64,000 nucleotides of DNA from Sycobia sp. Sy_11 (taxonomy: Eukaryota > Arthropoda > Insecta > Hymenoptera > Epichrysomallidae): the NCBI GenBank assembly GCA_018907035.1, contig JACCIC010000048.1, positions 3,181,501 to 3,245,500 of the forward strand, written 5' to 3'. Shown here one piece after another: positions 11,250-22,523 of this stretch. The first letter of the stretch is position 1; each line of letters begins with the position of its first letter. The position numbers and the translations under genes were made by a program. Under the pieces are notes generated by a model, which saw only the letters and a list, made by a program, of their open reading frames with translations, had not been told where the DNA came from and did not search any database.

Positions 11250-11940
11250 GCTCATGAACGAAGGTTAGATAGCAATCTAGCATTAAAAAACGAATATAAT
11301 CAAGTTTTAAACTCTAAACATATGATAAATATTTCCAAGGGAAACAGGATACACGAGCGACACTATATACCTCATAATACCATTATTAAAGAGCAAAATC
11401 TCACTACTAAATTGCGGGTAGTGTTTGACGCGTCCATGAGAGGTGCAACACAAGTGTTGTTTAATATTGCTCCCTTAACGGGCCCTATAATTCAAGATGA
11501 ACTGATTGATATATTATTGCATTTTCGAATTCATAATACTGCCTTTGCTGTCTACTTACAAAAAATCTATCGACGAATGAAAATCGACTCGGAACACCTG
11601 AAATACCAGAAAATTTTGTAGCGAGAAAATAATAATGATACTATTCAGGTTTATATTTTGACCACGATAACTCAAGATATTAAATCTGCTCCATATTTAG
11701 ATACGCGAACCTTACAACTGCTAATGTTTGATGAAGGTCACAGATTTCCTTTAGCTGATCCCATTCTACAGCGTAACTTTTGCGTAGATGATTGTCTATC
11801 AGGTGTAAAAACAATTGCGGATGGAATTGAAACAAAGAAACAACTAATCGATCTCTTAAAATTCGGCGGATTTGCATTGCATAAGTGGATATCTAATAGT
11901 TCGGAATTATACGAAAAGTCATTAAGTGAGAGCGCGTAGA
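11250..11940 (+). pseudogene. BEL/Pao B reverse transcriptase
   Basis: HYIPHNTIIKEQNLTTKLRV then VVFDASMRG marks the start of the BEL RT. Motif A reads VYLQKIYRR, where the usual Asp is replaced, so catalysis is lost. After a stop at 11619 the next frame gives DIKSAPYLDTRTLQ and RNFCVDDCLSG, the YVDD-equivalent box. It ends at 11937. Confidence 0.78.
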
Positions 11941-12059
11941 GTATTAGTTTTGACGATAAAACTAAACAATTGTTAGGAATTCATTGGAATGTAAAACAAA
12001 TTTTATTAATTATATAATTAGATAATGGCAATTAGAAAAACGCGTAAGAAAGCGAATAA

Positions 12060-12660
12060 TATTGTCGGAGGTTGCTCAGTTATATGACACTCTCGGTTTG
12101 TTAGTTCTCGGTTTGTTTACTAGTTAGTTGAAAATTCTAATACAAGACCTTTGGAAGTAGGAATTAAACTGGAATGAGTCAGTGCCTCAGCATTTACATA
12201 GTAAATGGTGTAGGTTCAAATCACACATATAATGCATCAATGGAGTGGCGATAAATCGACAAATAATTCTACCCAAGGCGCGTGATTTGCAAATACACGG
12301 ATTTTGCGATGCAAGCGAGAAGGCGTATGATTAGATCAACAGACGCTAAACATTTCGTATCCCATTTAGTTTGCTCAAAATCACGTGAGGCACCGGTAAA
12401 AACAGCAAGTCTTCCGATATTAGTGCTCTACGCTGCGGTATTATTAGCAATAAACTTTTGTAGCAAATCTACTTGGTCAAATTCAAGAAATAACTAATAA
12501 AGTTGATTGGCGTCCTATAGCAAGTAAAGAAAATTCATCCGATGTGTTATCGCGAAGTCAAGCACCGTCGGAACGAATCAATAATGCACTCTGGTGGAAT
12601 GGTCCTGAATAGCTAGAAAGAGAGGAGATGGACTGGAAAACATTGCAATTATCTAAGATC
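12060..12660 (+). pseudogene. BEL/Pao B RNase H remnant
   Basis: Traces of the RNase H domain appear in several frames: the IHGFCDASEKAYG-like stretch near 12290-12320, KSREAPVKTASLPILVL (the core Glu is not kept), and SRSQAPSERINNALWW with GPEWLE after it near 12550-12620. Many stops and small indels break the frame. Confidence 0.55.
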
Positions 12661-13049
12661 GCAATCCTTGAGCAAAGAGCTACCCTAGAACTTATAAATA
12701 TTAATCATTAGGAACCAAATGACACATTCGAGTGTTTTTCGTCTTGGCATCGATTATTTAATTTTGTGGCATTTTGTCGGCATGCCATGAACAGTAGAAC
12801 TGCGAACATAAAGAAAGTGGGAAATTACAAGGTAAATGAAATATGCGAAGCGTCTCAATGCATTTTAAAACAAATTCAAGTGAGACATTTTGCAGCTAAT
12901 ATCCACGTTTTCAAGAATCGAGACGGTGTTGGTGCGAGGAGCATGCTGCTGTTTTGGAATCCATTTCTAGATAATTTTGAGATTATACGAATAGGCACAA
13001 GATTAGAGCAGGGAAATATTTAATATTCAAAAAAATATCCAATTTTACG

Positions 13050-13142
13050 CGGCGATATCAGATAACAACTTTAATAATACGCGAGAAGCATAAGATACAC
13101 TGGCATGCTGGCGTGCAGGCTACTCTTAATGCGATATATATA
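13050..13142 (+). pseudogene. BEL/Pao B integrase zinc domain, truncated
   Basis: LIIREKHKIHWHAGVQATLNAI is the His-His half of the BEL integrase zinc-binding domain. It stops abruptly at the 3' LTR. The catalytic core and C-terminal domain are missing, together with the polypurine tract. Confidence 0.65.
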
Positions 13143-13660
13143 AATTATACCAAGTTCGGGATCTATTCGTTCAAGCTATTGGAACATCCGATTATTGAGT
13201 ATATTCAGTATGTACGGTGTCGAGTGTGCAAATGTAGACCTGCAATCCTATAATGTATACTTGCGTTAATGAAGGGACAACCGAAAACAGTGTCTACTAC
13301 CTCTTCTTGCCCCCCCCCCCGCTCCAGAGCAATCGACACCTCCCTGCTTTACCATTATGTTAATAATTAAATAATTAATTAATTGATTAATGAAATAAAA
13401 AATAATTAAATTAACATAGTTATTATAGCATATATTGAAACATTTTTGTATATTCGAGCAGAATATCGTTCAGATCAGATCGAAATGCGTATATATGTAT
13501 ATCGCTCCGTGTCAAATTAGCTTCTTGCGCACATAAATAAAATAAATAAATAAAATAAAAGTTGTGTTCCAACCCAAATTAAAACCTCATTTATTAACAC
13601 GATCTATACGTCCTTCAGTAAACGGGTGGCGCGAGCGATCCTTGAGCTAGTTCAAATTCT
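13143..13660 (+). repeat. 3' LTR of BEL/Pao B
   Basis: Diverged copy of the 5' LTR with an added C10 run near 13311-13320 and an AT-rich insertion near 13365-13410. Its start follows the integrase zinc domain directly, sharing the 11-mer AATTATACCAA with the 5' LTR edge. The last 20-30 bp of the 5' LTR are absent here, so this LTR is truncated at its right end. Confidence 0.72.
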
Positions 13661-14599
13661 GTATAGTATCTATATTGAATACTATGATATATATGCGGGA
13701 AATCTTTCAGAGAACCCATAAGCAGAATTACTGAATTTTTCTACAGAAATATTGTTTGAACCGAAAAACTGTATAAAATAAAAAATATGTATTTTAAAGA
13801 ACTCTATCCTTTTGGTGTTAAATTTTCTTGCAATTTTTTTTATTTTCTGTGAGAAATTCAGCAAACCATGATTTTTGTTCATGGATTTGAAGATAAATAT
13901 TGAATTTCACTGTAGCAAACCTCACTAAAACAGTTATGATGACTGTTATGAGGCTATAAGTTCATTAATCGTTTAGAAATTGCCAGAGCCTATACAACAG
14001 AACAAGACGATTTTTCAGCTGCCGTGAATGGAAGCCCCGCCTTGGATAGTCGTTAAGTCATCACACTTTTGATGAGAATGCATGGATCTGAAATTAAATT
14101 AGTTACTAAACTGTATGAATAGCCTACGCGAGTCCAAATTGAAGAAAAATATTTCTTATCTGGTGCAGTTGTCTATCAAGTTAGGAAACCGACCGCTTAT
14201 GAAGGTTTTTTTAAACTTTGAGATATTTTGTGTAAATACTAATTTACAATAAATTAATTAAATTGCTTTAATTATCGAATCTATTTTTAAAATAAACAAA
14301 AACCTAAAATATTTTTAAGAGTAATAGTTATAGTTAACTGTAGGGATCTGTCGATATATTACAGATTTGAAGAAATTTTTAAGATATTATTAAGTTACAA
14401 ACTGAACATGTTGTAACCGTTTAATATGGTATTTTATTATCTTAAGTTATTTATTACCATTTACTTTTTTAAGTAAAAGATTATCAAAAATATATTGAAA
14501 CTGTACTAATCTGTATGAAATAATATATGATAATATATAATAGATGTAAAAGTTACCAAAAACTGTTCAAATATAAAATATAGAATTGCCAATGGCTCG
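13661..14599. other. AT-rich spacer, no gene seen
   Basis: No coding motif was found. The stretch is AT-rich with a somewhat more complex portion at 13980-14220, where several short frames are broken and match nothing I can name. Confidence 0.5.
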
Positions 14600-14815
14600 T
14601 GACTTGCCAAAGTTCTGGCAATGCGTTATGCATCGTTTTACGTCTTTGCGGACGTATGCAGATGATGTTATTCTCTGCGTTTTCGGTAGTTTTTCGTCAT
14701 TTCGGACGGGTGCAGATGATGTTGTTTCCGTAGTTTTACGTCTTTGCAGATGATTACACTATTCTGGCAGTGCGTTTTCCGTAGTTTGACGTCTTTGCGG
14801 ACGTGTGTCTTCTCT
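14600..14815. repeat. Diverged tandem repeat of about 65 bp
   Basis: Three to four irregular copies share the blocks TTTTACGTCTTTGCGGACG and GCAGATGATGTT, with insertions between them. The array is GC-richer than its flanks. It lies beside the gypsy integrase fragment and could be part of that element, but I see no proof. Confidence 0.55.
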
Positions 14816-15005
14816 TTTATCGGTGGCGCTAGGATTCGGGTGGGAGGGATTTGGTTTGTTTTTCTAGGTTTATTTCTGGAACTCCAATGTCTAGAAGGAA
14901 TAGAGTAAAAGAGGCCTCTTCGATCGGGATCATCTGCGTCATTCGTTGACGTTCTTAACCGATATCTTGGATCTTATTTGGGCCGAATTCCATAAGGTTT
15001 CTTTC

Positions 15006-15422
15006 CTATTGGAATTGCTCCAGCGCCTGGACTACCTTGTTCATATCGAGGGTAGGGTGCGAGAGCGTTAGGATAGACGCCTCTTCGCGATCGAAGGCGA
15101 GATGTTCCGGGATCCCGATTTCCCCGAGTCGGCGCAGTTGTTCGGTCGTGGCCGAACAACGTAATCCTCGGCTTCTGCCGATACGGTTCATAGTTGTTGT
15201 CGTCGATGTTATCGTCATTGTTATCATCGTTGTTATCTGTGAAGAAAATGTGAGTATTAGGCAGGTGATTTTTTGTTTATCGCTCAGATCCTCTACTTCG
15301 AAAATTACGGGAGAAATTTTCCTCGTGACTTTGCACGATGCTACAAATGTTGGCACCAGATTTGCTGCGAACCTATCGGGACCTGATGACAGCACGTGAT
15401 TGAGATTGCAGGCTATGTCCAC
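15006..15422 (-). pseudogene. Ty3/gypsy integrase C-terminal region
   Basis: A stop codon near 15430 separates it from the core. The segment NHVLSSGPDRFAANLVPTFV then VTRKISPVIFEVED resembles the chromo-like or GPF-type domain that follows the core in Ty3/gypsy integrases. Beyond it a Thr-rich run comes from an expanded ATC/GTT repeat near 15190-15240, and similarity fades. Confidence 0.55.
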
Positions 15423-15437
15423 TTCTCTAAATGACTT

Positions 15438-16310
15438 TTATCTCCTGCCTTTATTGTATTGTCTATCCTGTTTTAGGCCAGCGGTGTTGAGGCGTTGTTT
15501 AACCAAGTTGTGTATTGCCGGCAGTCTTTTCATCCGATCAAGCCAATCTGTTTCTGTGAGGCTCTGCATTTGCGGTACCACTTCTCGAGAATGTCGATAT
15601 GTCGGCATTTCGCACGGATTTCGAACAAAGTTTAGAAAGGCTGGAGATGCTTGTGTGCTGTTATGAATAGCTGTGTTCACCGCAAACGTGACCTTGCGGA
15701 GGTAAAGATCCCAGTTCTTTTGATCGTTCATTACGAATATACTTATCATGATTTTAATAACTTGGTTTACCCGCTCTACCGGGTTACCTTGGGCATGATA
15801 GGGATCAATGAACTGGTGCACTATGCCTAGTTCTGTCATTCTGACCTTTAGCCAATTATTGGCGAACTCTGTGCCGTTATCCGTAATAATGAATTTTGGG
15901 CAGCCCCATTTAAAAATTATTTGCTGTTCTAGAGCCTTGGCTGTGGATTCCCCGTTTGCTTTTCATAGAGGCCGGATTTCTATATATTTGTAAATAAATA
16001 AATCCGCAAACACCAGCAGATATTTGTGTTATCCTTTGCTGGCTGAGAAAAGTTCACGGTCCTTCGATATTTCGTTGGGTCATCAGTCCAGTGAGCCCTA
16101 TTTGTGACACCTTATGCACTCGATATTCAGGGCAGTGCTTGACGTGTGGATGCACGTCACATCTCATGCCAGACCAGTAGTATTTCTGGCCAACTCTTTA
16201 TGGGTCGTTTCTTCAACGCCGAAATGCCCTGAAGTCAGAGTTTTGTGGCTCTCGTGCAACACGCTTTCTCCGTAACTTGTAGGTATCATTAACTTCCAAT
16301 TGTCCTCGTC
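15438..16310 (-). pseudogene. Ty3/gypsy integrase zinc domain and catalytic core
   Basis: On the minus strand SHKTLTSGHFGVEETTHK and then KYYWSGMRCDVHPHVKHC give the zinc-binding N-terminus in two frames. YLLVFADLFIYKYIEIRP holds the first catalytic Asp, CPKFIITDNGTEFANNW the second and PYHAQGNPVERVNQVIKIMI the Glu. All three acidic residues are kept. Stop codons lie after RPL near 15960 and in the zinc region. Integrase would insert element DNA into host chromosomes. Confidence 0.8.
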
Positions 16311-16320
16311 CTCACCTAAT

Positions 16321-16449
16321 ATGTGCATGAACACACTCAGGCGATATTTATATATGAGGTTATTAATTATAAATTATTTATAATTTAAATTTTTGTTTAT
16401 GTTGTTTATTTGTCTCTTACTTATTGTTGTTATTGTTATTCACTTAGTT

Positions 16450-16493
<44 letters not shown>

Positions 16494-16653
16494 CATATTC
16501 TATATACATATCTGCATATTATATATTTTTGATTACTGATAATATTATTTTACAATATGAGTACTTCATTTATTATTAATATTGCTTTCTTTTTTGTTTC
16601 ATTGTTTTATATTGTATGCGCTGTTGCCAACAAAGGGAATGCTGGAGATATTA

Positions 16654-16699
<46 letters not shown>
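16321..16699. repeat. (TA)n microsatellites in AT-rich spacer
   Basis: Two (TA)n runs, about 16455-16488 and 16658-16699, are separated by AT-rich sequence with no gene. The second abuts the TGTGATG edge of the next element. Confidence 0.9.
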
Positions 16700-16702
<3 letters not shown>

Positions 16703-19700
16703 GATGCGGCGAACCCGATCGTAATTCGATCTCACTTGGGGTGGATTCGCGCCCACAATTAAATGTCTCTTCAATCCCACTTACCTAGACTATCTTGAAA
16801 GATAATACACAAAAAGAGAAAGAAGTCCGATTAGTTCCGCCTATTTATTCTGCGCGCACATCTACACAAAACGCTTCGAACAACCGCCTTCACTAGACAG
16901 CCGGTCCGCGTAACCGGCGCTTCCCGACCGCGATCAGCGACCCGTCGCACCCGCCCGAGCGTGTTAAGGGGGGGGGGAGTAAAGGGAGGGGCACCGGATA
17001 ACCGCGCATCCGTACGCGGTGACACCGAAAGGAGTCGTCAACTCCCGTCGCCGCGCGTCGCACACTCACCGCTGCGTCTCGGTTGGAGATCGGATGCGGG
17101 TGACGAGCCCTATGGAAGGAGGTGCGTCGACTACGCGACCGACGCCGACGTCTCTTCTCCGATCCTCGGCGCCCGTTACTTATTCTCACTGCCACTTCTC
17201 TCTTTCCTTTACCTATCTTCTCAGGTTATCCCAACCTTTTCTGCTCCACCCACGTTACTCCAGATCTTTCTGCCGCCTCTCTCACGTTTCTTCTTATCTA
17301 CCTTCCTTTATCTCGCTTTCTCTACCTCACCTCCGTCTATCCAAAATCTCTTCGCCTTCTCTCCCACACCTCTTCGCCTGCTAGCTCTTCCTCTCCCCTT
17401 TTTTTCGGGTCTGCTCCCCTCAATGTTTTACCTCGGCGGCCGATAACGGGATGTCTGGCCGCGCGTCTCCGGCTTCGCTGGGGAAAAGAATGCTACAGGG
17501 GGGGCAAGGTACGACGGCCACCGACAGTGGTTGGAAAACGCCGGACGCGGCACTCACAACGCGAATATCGCTTTTTCTTTAACAATAATAATAATAGATT
17601 CCCTAACTTAATAATAACAATAATCGATTTCTCAATCTAATAATAATAATAATACTAATGGTAACGACAGAAAGAAAAAAAAATTTTCAAACAAGATATA
17701 AAGAAAAAACTATAATACAACCCATGTACAATGCCGTAGGAGCTGCAAGTTAGAATCTTTTTAGCAACACTATGAGCTTGATTCTATCTACGCACGTATA
17801 ACTAAACAATAATGACATTGCTATGTCGCATTTAATTTCTTTACAATTTGTGATTTTTTTTAATGATAATATAATAACAGTGAATTTAGTGATGTGTTAA
17901 TTAATAATAGTCTAATCATATAAAACAATAATTATAATTTGCGGGTCGCTTTAGCTAGCTCATTCGTATTACTTCAGTTTCTTCCCTACCAACTTCATAA
18001 TAGTTATAATCACTATAACGTTAAATTTAAGTATTATACGATAGAAATTCTTTCTGGACTTTTTTTCCTTTTTTTTTTTTTTTTGATTTGATCAGCCTTT
18101 GCAGAACAGTATGTGGCTGTCACGAAATATATAAAGAAAAATTAAAATTACAACCAATGTACGCTTTCAACATTGATGTTTTACATGATAATTTCCTACG
18201 CCTTGCTATGATAATGATAAGTACTCTTAAACGTTAGGATTTGCAATCAATTTCTTGTTTCAATCTAAATAATTAATGAATTCAAGATTTCGTATATTCG
18301 TGTTCTAAGTATTGTTAAATAGTAAGACTATAAATTGATAAATGATAAATTAAGAGTTTCACTTCCTTGCTCTTTGATAAACATAAGTACTATTTAACTT
18401 AAACTTTTTTTTACTTTAAAATTCCCCTTTTTCTATGATTAATAGTATTTCCCCCTTTTTATTTAAGAATTTTTTCCAAAAGTAATAATTTTTATCAGAG
18501 ATTGAATTACCATATTAGTACCATAATAAGAGTAGCGTTAATTTAATACTAATGAACTAACAATGATAATAACGAGTTTACCACCCACCACTTGAATCAG
18601 CATATGAACTATGTATAACAAATATTAATTATTCATATTATCATATTATCAAATGGTTCAAATGGCACTCAAATCACTTAAATTACAAAATCAAATTATT
18701 CCCATTACAAATCAAAAATCAACTCATTCAAATTATAAATCAAATTGTCCAATTACAAATTTAAATTATTGTTTTCAAAATCTCCAACTATACGTAGATA
18801 TAAGGCAAAGTTTTTTTTCCTTTTTTTTGTACCGCATTTTCCCCAGGCAAATTAGTTTTTTATACTCTAGGATATTTCACACACAATCTTACATACTAAA
18901 ATATTTCACATACAGTCTTACCTACTACTATAAACTTCTAATCTTACATACTAAAATATTTCTAATATAATCTTACATACAAAAAAAAATTTTTGTTTTG
19001 TTTTTATTTTTTAGAACTCTTACATACAACATTTACATGAAATTTTAATAATAACTTTAACGACTTATACTAACTAACTCTTTATGCTATCACTTAGATG
19101 TAACAACATATACCATCCTCTTGTTTCTGCATCATCTTCGTTGATCACTAAACTGGAGGACTGGCTGATAATTATACTGGATCAATGTTGTTGTCGTTAA
19201 TCAAATTTGTTGAATTTCTTCCTTAACGATGTATCGTGAATCTCTGTTATTCTTCGCATTTTTACTGTCACCTTTCTAGATTTTTTCTTTCCTGAACTGG
19301 TCTTCTTAGCTTTAAATTTTTTCTTTGATATTTCTATTGTTTATTCTGTCTGTTCATACATTTTCAATATTCCCAGTTGTATATTTCAGATACCTTTGTA
19401 ATGTTTTCATTCTGGTTGCTCATCTCTGCACTCCTTCGCTTCGTTCCCAATTTCATTCTTTTTATTTACAAACTATTTCTATTGTATGTTGATAGTGTCT
19501 TCGCTCGGTTATCCTTAGTTAAAATTTTTTTTTTAAATAATGAACTCGCTTTTCTGGATTTATTTTTTTTTTGTAATAGGTTTAGTATTTTTTCCTCTTT
19601 ATTTTCTATTATTACTATTATTTCAGATTTATCATTTTGATCTATATTTCAAATTTATTTACAGTTGTTATTTTTTCTTTTTTTTCAGATTCATTATTTG

Positions 19701-20509
19701 TAACAGTAGTATTTTTATTATTTATTGATTCTACTTTAATTGATTAACTTCACTTATTCTATTTTTGCAATTATCTACAGTTGCTTCACTAGTTTTTTGT
19801 TATCTGCATTTGTCGTATATTTTTTTTTTATTTTATTTATCACAATTGTTTTAGATTCACTATTTGTATTTATAATATTATTCAAAATTATTTATGGTTG
19901 CTTTATCATATTCTCTAATTTCATTATTTGTATTTTTATTATTATTCATTGATGCTACATTAAATTGACTAACTCATTAATTTCCGATTATTATACCCAC
20001 ACTCTTATTTACCGTTTGCTTTTATTTATCCTTTTTTTCACTGTCTAAATTTTTCAAATTCCACCATTATTATTTGGGTAATTTATTTAAAGTTATGGCT
20101 TTATCTACTGTGCGTAGTTTTTTTTTTGTTCATTGTTGACCTAATCTTATTATTCACTCTATCATCACTTCACTTTGTCCTTTATTCATTTTATCTTCAT
20201 TTTCTCCTTTATTCAATTAATTTTTCTTCAGTTTGTCTTTTTTATTTATTATTAATTTGTTTTATTACGTGAGTGCGTCTCGGCACTCAGTCGATGCGGT
20301 GGCATTGTTAGGCCCTAACCTAAGCCGTCCCTGAGCAGACGACTATACGAGGCTCATGGAGCGGGGAGGTAAGAAGATAGGAGACGGTGTCGAGCACAAG
20401 GCGCGACGGCGCGCGCGAGCGCCTTGAGGTTTTCCTCTTCGTTGGATGGCAAGCGCGTCGTCTTCTCGCCCTCTGGACAAGTCAGCGCGGGCGCCTTGTG
20501 ACACTCGTC

Positions 20510-20512
<3 letters not shown>
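16700..20512. mobile_element. Unclassified block with TGTGA...TCACA ends in (TA)n
   Basis: The block begins TGTGATGCGGCG directly after a (TA)n run and ends GACACTCGTCACA directly before another, so its two edges read TATTGTGAYG inward on both strands. The left 0.87 kb and the right 0.25 kb are GC-rich, while the 2.7 kb between is very AT-rich. The CT-rich and AT-rich middle contains no transposase or polymerase motif. Either it is one non-autonomous element of 3.8 kb inserted in the microsatellite, or two facing LTR-like ends. The right-end TCACA also forms a 6-bp hairpin with the preceding TGTGAC. Confidence 0.35.
17570..20260. other. AT-rich interior, no gene seen
   Basis: Long AT-rich stretch with weak internal repetition: a unit near 38 bp around AATCTTACATACTAAAATAT at 18860-18985 and a pair of similar segments about 230 bp apart near 19690 and 19920. 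Open frames are low-complexity Phe/Ile/Tyr runs and are not credible genes. Confidence 0.6.

Positions 20513-20559
<47 letters not shown>
20513..20559. repeat. (TA)n microsatellite
   Basis: A pure TA run separates the edge of the unclassified block from the mariner inverted repeat, so the two elements share the same microsatellite as a boundary. Confidence 0.95.
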
Positions 20560-20563
<4 letters not shown>

Positions 20564-21400
20564 GTGTACAAATAAATTTCCGCCGTTTTTTATAAAGAAA
20601 TAAGAATTTATTGTAAAAAAAGGTTCAAATAATGTCATTCAAAATATTGCCCATCATTTTCTACTACTTTTGACTATCTTTCGAGCAGTAAGTGGATACC
20701 CCGTCTAAAAAATTGCTCGTCTTTTGAGCCGATCCTCGAATCGACCCATTTCTTTAAGTCCTCGTAAGAAGTGAAGTGCCTTTCAACCAGACCATGAGTC
20801 ATGGACCGGAATAGGTGGTAGTCTGAAGGAGCAATGTCTGGTGGATACGGCGGGTAGGGTAGGACGTCCCAGTTCAGTACTTCTAACGATTCCTTTACGA
20901 TTTTTGCTACATGTGACCGAGTATTGTCATGCTCAAAAATGACTTTATCGTGCTTTTTGGCATATTGTAGACGTTTACTTTTCAATCTTCGATTCAATTC
21001 CATCAGTTGTTGTTGGTAAGGTTCCCCGGTGACGGTTTGAGCAATTGTTCGCAAGCAGATAAGCGACGCTCGACGTCTCTTTGCTTCAGTCCGTAAGGAA
21101 TCCAATTTCCTTGCTTTGGAACCATACCCAGAGTTTTGAGACGTTGTGAAATAGCTTACTGAGTCACTTCTAACTCTTGTGAAAGTTCTTCTTGTGTTTG
21201 GGATGGATCTTCCAACAGTAAAGCTTCTAATTCTGTATCACCACACACTTTGGGCCTTGCACTGTGTGTTTTGTCCTCTACGTCAAAATCACCACTTTTA
21301 AATTTTTGGAACCGTTCCCGATAACTTTTCTCACTCAAATTAACATGAACATATGCTTCAGCTATGTGATTCAGCTGCTGATGTGCTTCAGCTATTGGCT
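20560..21400 (-). mobile_element. mariner transposon 1, internally deleted and 5' truncated
   Basis: The right-hand end of the element begins TTGGGTGTACAAATAAATTT at 20560, the mariner-type terminal repeat, directly in (TA)n (mariners insert at TA). The transposase lies on the minus strand. Similarity stops near 21400 without a second terminal repeat. The remaining length is about 0.84 kb compared with about 1.3 kb for an intact mariner. Confidence 0.85.
20674..21385 (-). pseudogene. mariner transposase with central deletion
   Basis: The N-terminal part (HIAEAYVHVNLSEKSYRERF then FKSGDFDVEDKTHSARPK) and the second helix-turn-helix region (DPSQTQEELSQELEVTQ) are followed after a stop by SQRLKTLGMVPKQGNWIPY. 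The sequence then jumps to TVTGEPYQQQLMELNRRL. The stretch with the first catalytic Asp (the TGDEKW region) is missing. The C-terminus keeps HDNTRSHVAK and PPYPPDIAPSDYH, with 34 residues between the two Asp (D34D signature of mariner). The two halves are in different frames, so the product is inactive. Confidence 0.88.
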
Positions 21401-21837
21401 ATCGATATATTGTATATATTTTTAGAATCATTAATTTGAATTCATAGAATGGATAATTTATAAGATTATAAGAGGATAATAACAGTGAATAAATATTTGT
21501 TATTGTTTTGAGTTTAACAGGTTGCTTATGTACCTTGCTAGTATTAAGCTTTACACTAATTACACCAATGTACTATGATGTTATTGGAAATATATTTATT
21601 TAGCTCGAAAACTACTATTTATTAGCTTTTTCCAAGAAATAATTATTATTATTGACTTCTGACAAACAGAAATGTTTTTCATCTTGCTCCTCTCCGAACT
21701 TTATTTTTATTGTTATTACATTATTTTATTAAAAGAAATTAGCCTAGCTTGATTTTATGGTGTATGTTTTTATTTTTTCAAAACGGGATTATACGGTAGA
21801 AACTGAGGGGAATACAGTTTCATTGATTTCATAAATA
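21401..21837. other. AT-rich spacer, no gene seen
   Basis: No coding motif or shared repeat recognised between mariner 1 and the first hammerhead-like repeat. Confidence 0.5.
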
Positions 21838-22243
21838 AAAAATTTTCGGGGATGGGTATATATAGATTAGAATATAAGTTTTAGTTTAGTCCCTCATGAG
21901 GAGCCGGAGCGAGCTCGAAACGTTGGACAAGTCTTCAATTAGATAAGGGTGTTGGGGACAGTCAGACTGCACTTTACTAACAAAGAATTTTTTCAGCTAA
22001 TATTTTGTTTTCGGATTAGTCTACGGGGGTGAATATAAACAAGGATAGTCTGACTGTCATTATAATTTTAATTTAATTCATAATTTAATTTTTATTTTCA
22101 ATTTTTATTTTATTTTTATTTATTCATTTTTATTTTTATTTTTTATTTTTATTTTTAGATTGAATTGATTGGGCTGTAATACCGATAAAAAATATTTATT
22201 AATTTGTATATGGGCAGTCGACATAAGTACAATTAAATTATTT
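21838..22243 (+). mobile_element. Hammerhead-bearing repeat family, copy A
   Basis: Copy A begins with a segment GGGATGGGTATATATAGATT shared with copy D, then TAGTTTAGTCC and a hammerhead-like core at 21893-21921 (CTCATGAG ... GAGCTCGAAAC, third base changed). It continues through GGGGACAGTCAGACTGCAC, a pyrimidine tract with TTTTTCAG, and an inverted repeat (GATAGTC/GACTGTC, one mismatch, at about 22045). A T-rich region follows, then the common end ATATTTATTAATTTG with GTCGACATAAGTACAATT. It carries no ORF. It looks like the terminal repeat of a Penelope-like element or a retrozyme, by inference. Confidence 0.65.
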
Positions 22244-22523
22244 TAAAAAATTTTCATTGCATAATTCAGTATAGGCTATCTGTAATCTACAGAAAGTGAC
22301 AGCTGCAGCTTTCTCTCTCTTACCAGTGTAGTCGCTGTCGCACATCGTTGTGCGTACACGACTGAAATGGCAGCAATTTCTGATGTATATGCGTTGCATA
22401 TACAGATGGCCTATTTGCTGCCCTTTCCTTATTTTTTTCACTATTTCTAGAGGGAAACTGAAAGGAATTTTTATTGACAAGGGGGAAAACTACTTCGCCT
22501 GCAACGTATGTATTGTTGTCGCG
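22244..22523. other. Spacer, no gene seen
   Basis: Short mixed-composition spacer. Open frames on both strands overlap each other and show no known motif. Confidence 0.4.

Larger units (their letters stand above)
9127..13660 (+). mobile_element. BEL/Pao retrotransposon B with both LTRs
   Basis: Two related direct repeats of about 0.5 kb (9171-9660 and 13143-13660) enclose degenerate gag, protease, RT, RNase H and the start of integrase, all on the + strand. After the left repeat TTTTGGTCCTGTGAGCCGG resembles the primer-binding region of insect BEL elements. Integrase is cut within its zinc domain and joined directly to the right LTR. The total length of about 4.5 kb is short for the family because of this deletion. 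The left limit is uncertain because no clear TG...CA edge was found. Confidence 0.85.
15006..16320 (-). mobile_element. Ty3/gypsy retrotransposon fragment
   Basis: Only integrase is present, on the minus strand: an HHCC-like zinc region, the catalytic core and part of the C-terminal domain, split by at least three frameshifts or stops. RT, RNase H and LTRs were not found on either side. The right side ends before a (TA)n microsatellite at 16455. Confidence 0.75.

Noticed and set aside
14600..14815. CRISPR-like array
   Set aside because: Repeats are imperfect, spacers are not unique and the genome is eukaryotic.
15037..15399. 120-residue + strand open frame
   Set aside because: It is the opposite-strand shadow of the gypsy integrase C-terminal region.
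16961..17640. GC-rich overlapping frames on + strand
   Set aside because: Three frames overlap in a CT-rich stretch with low-complexity Ser/Leu/Pro products; composition explains the lack of stops.
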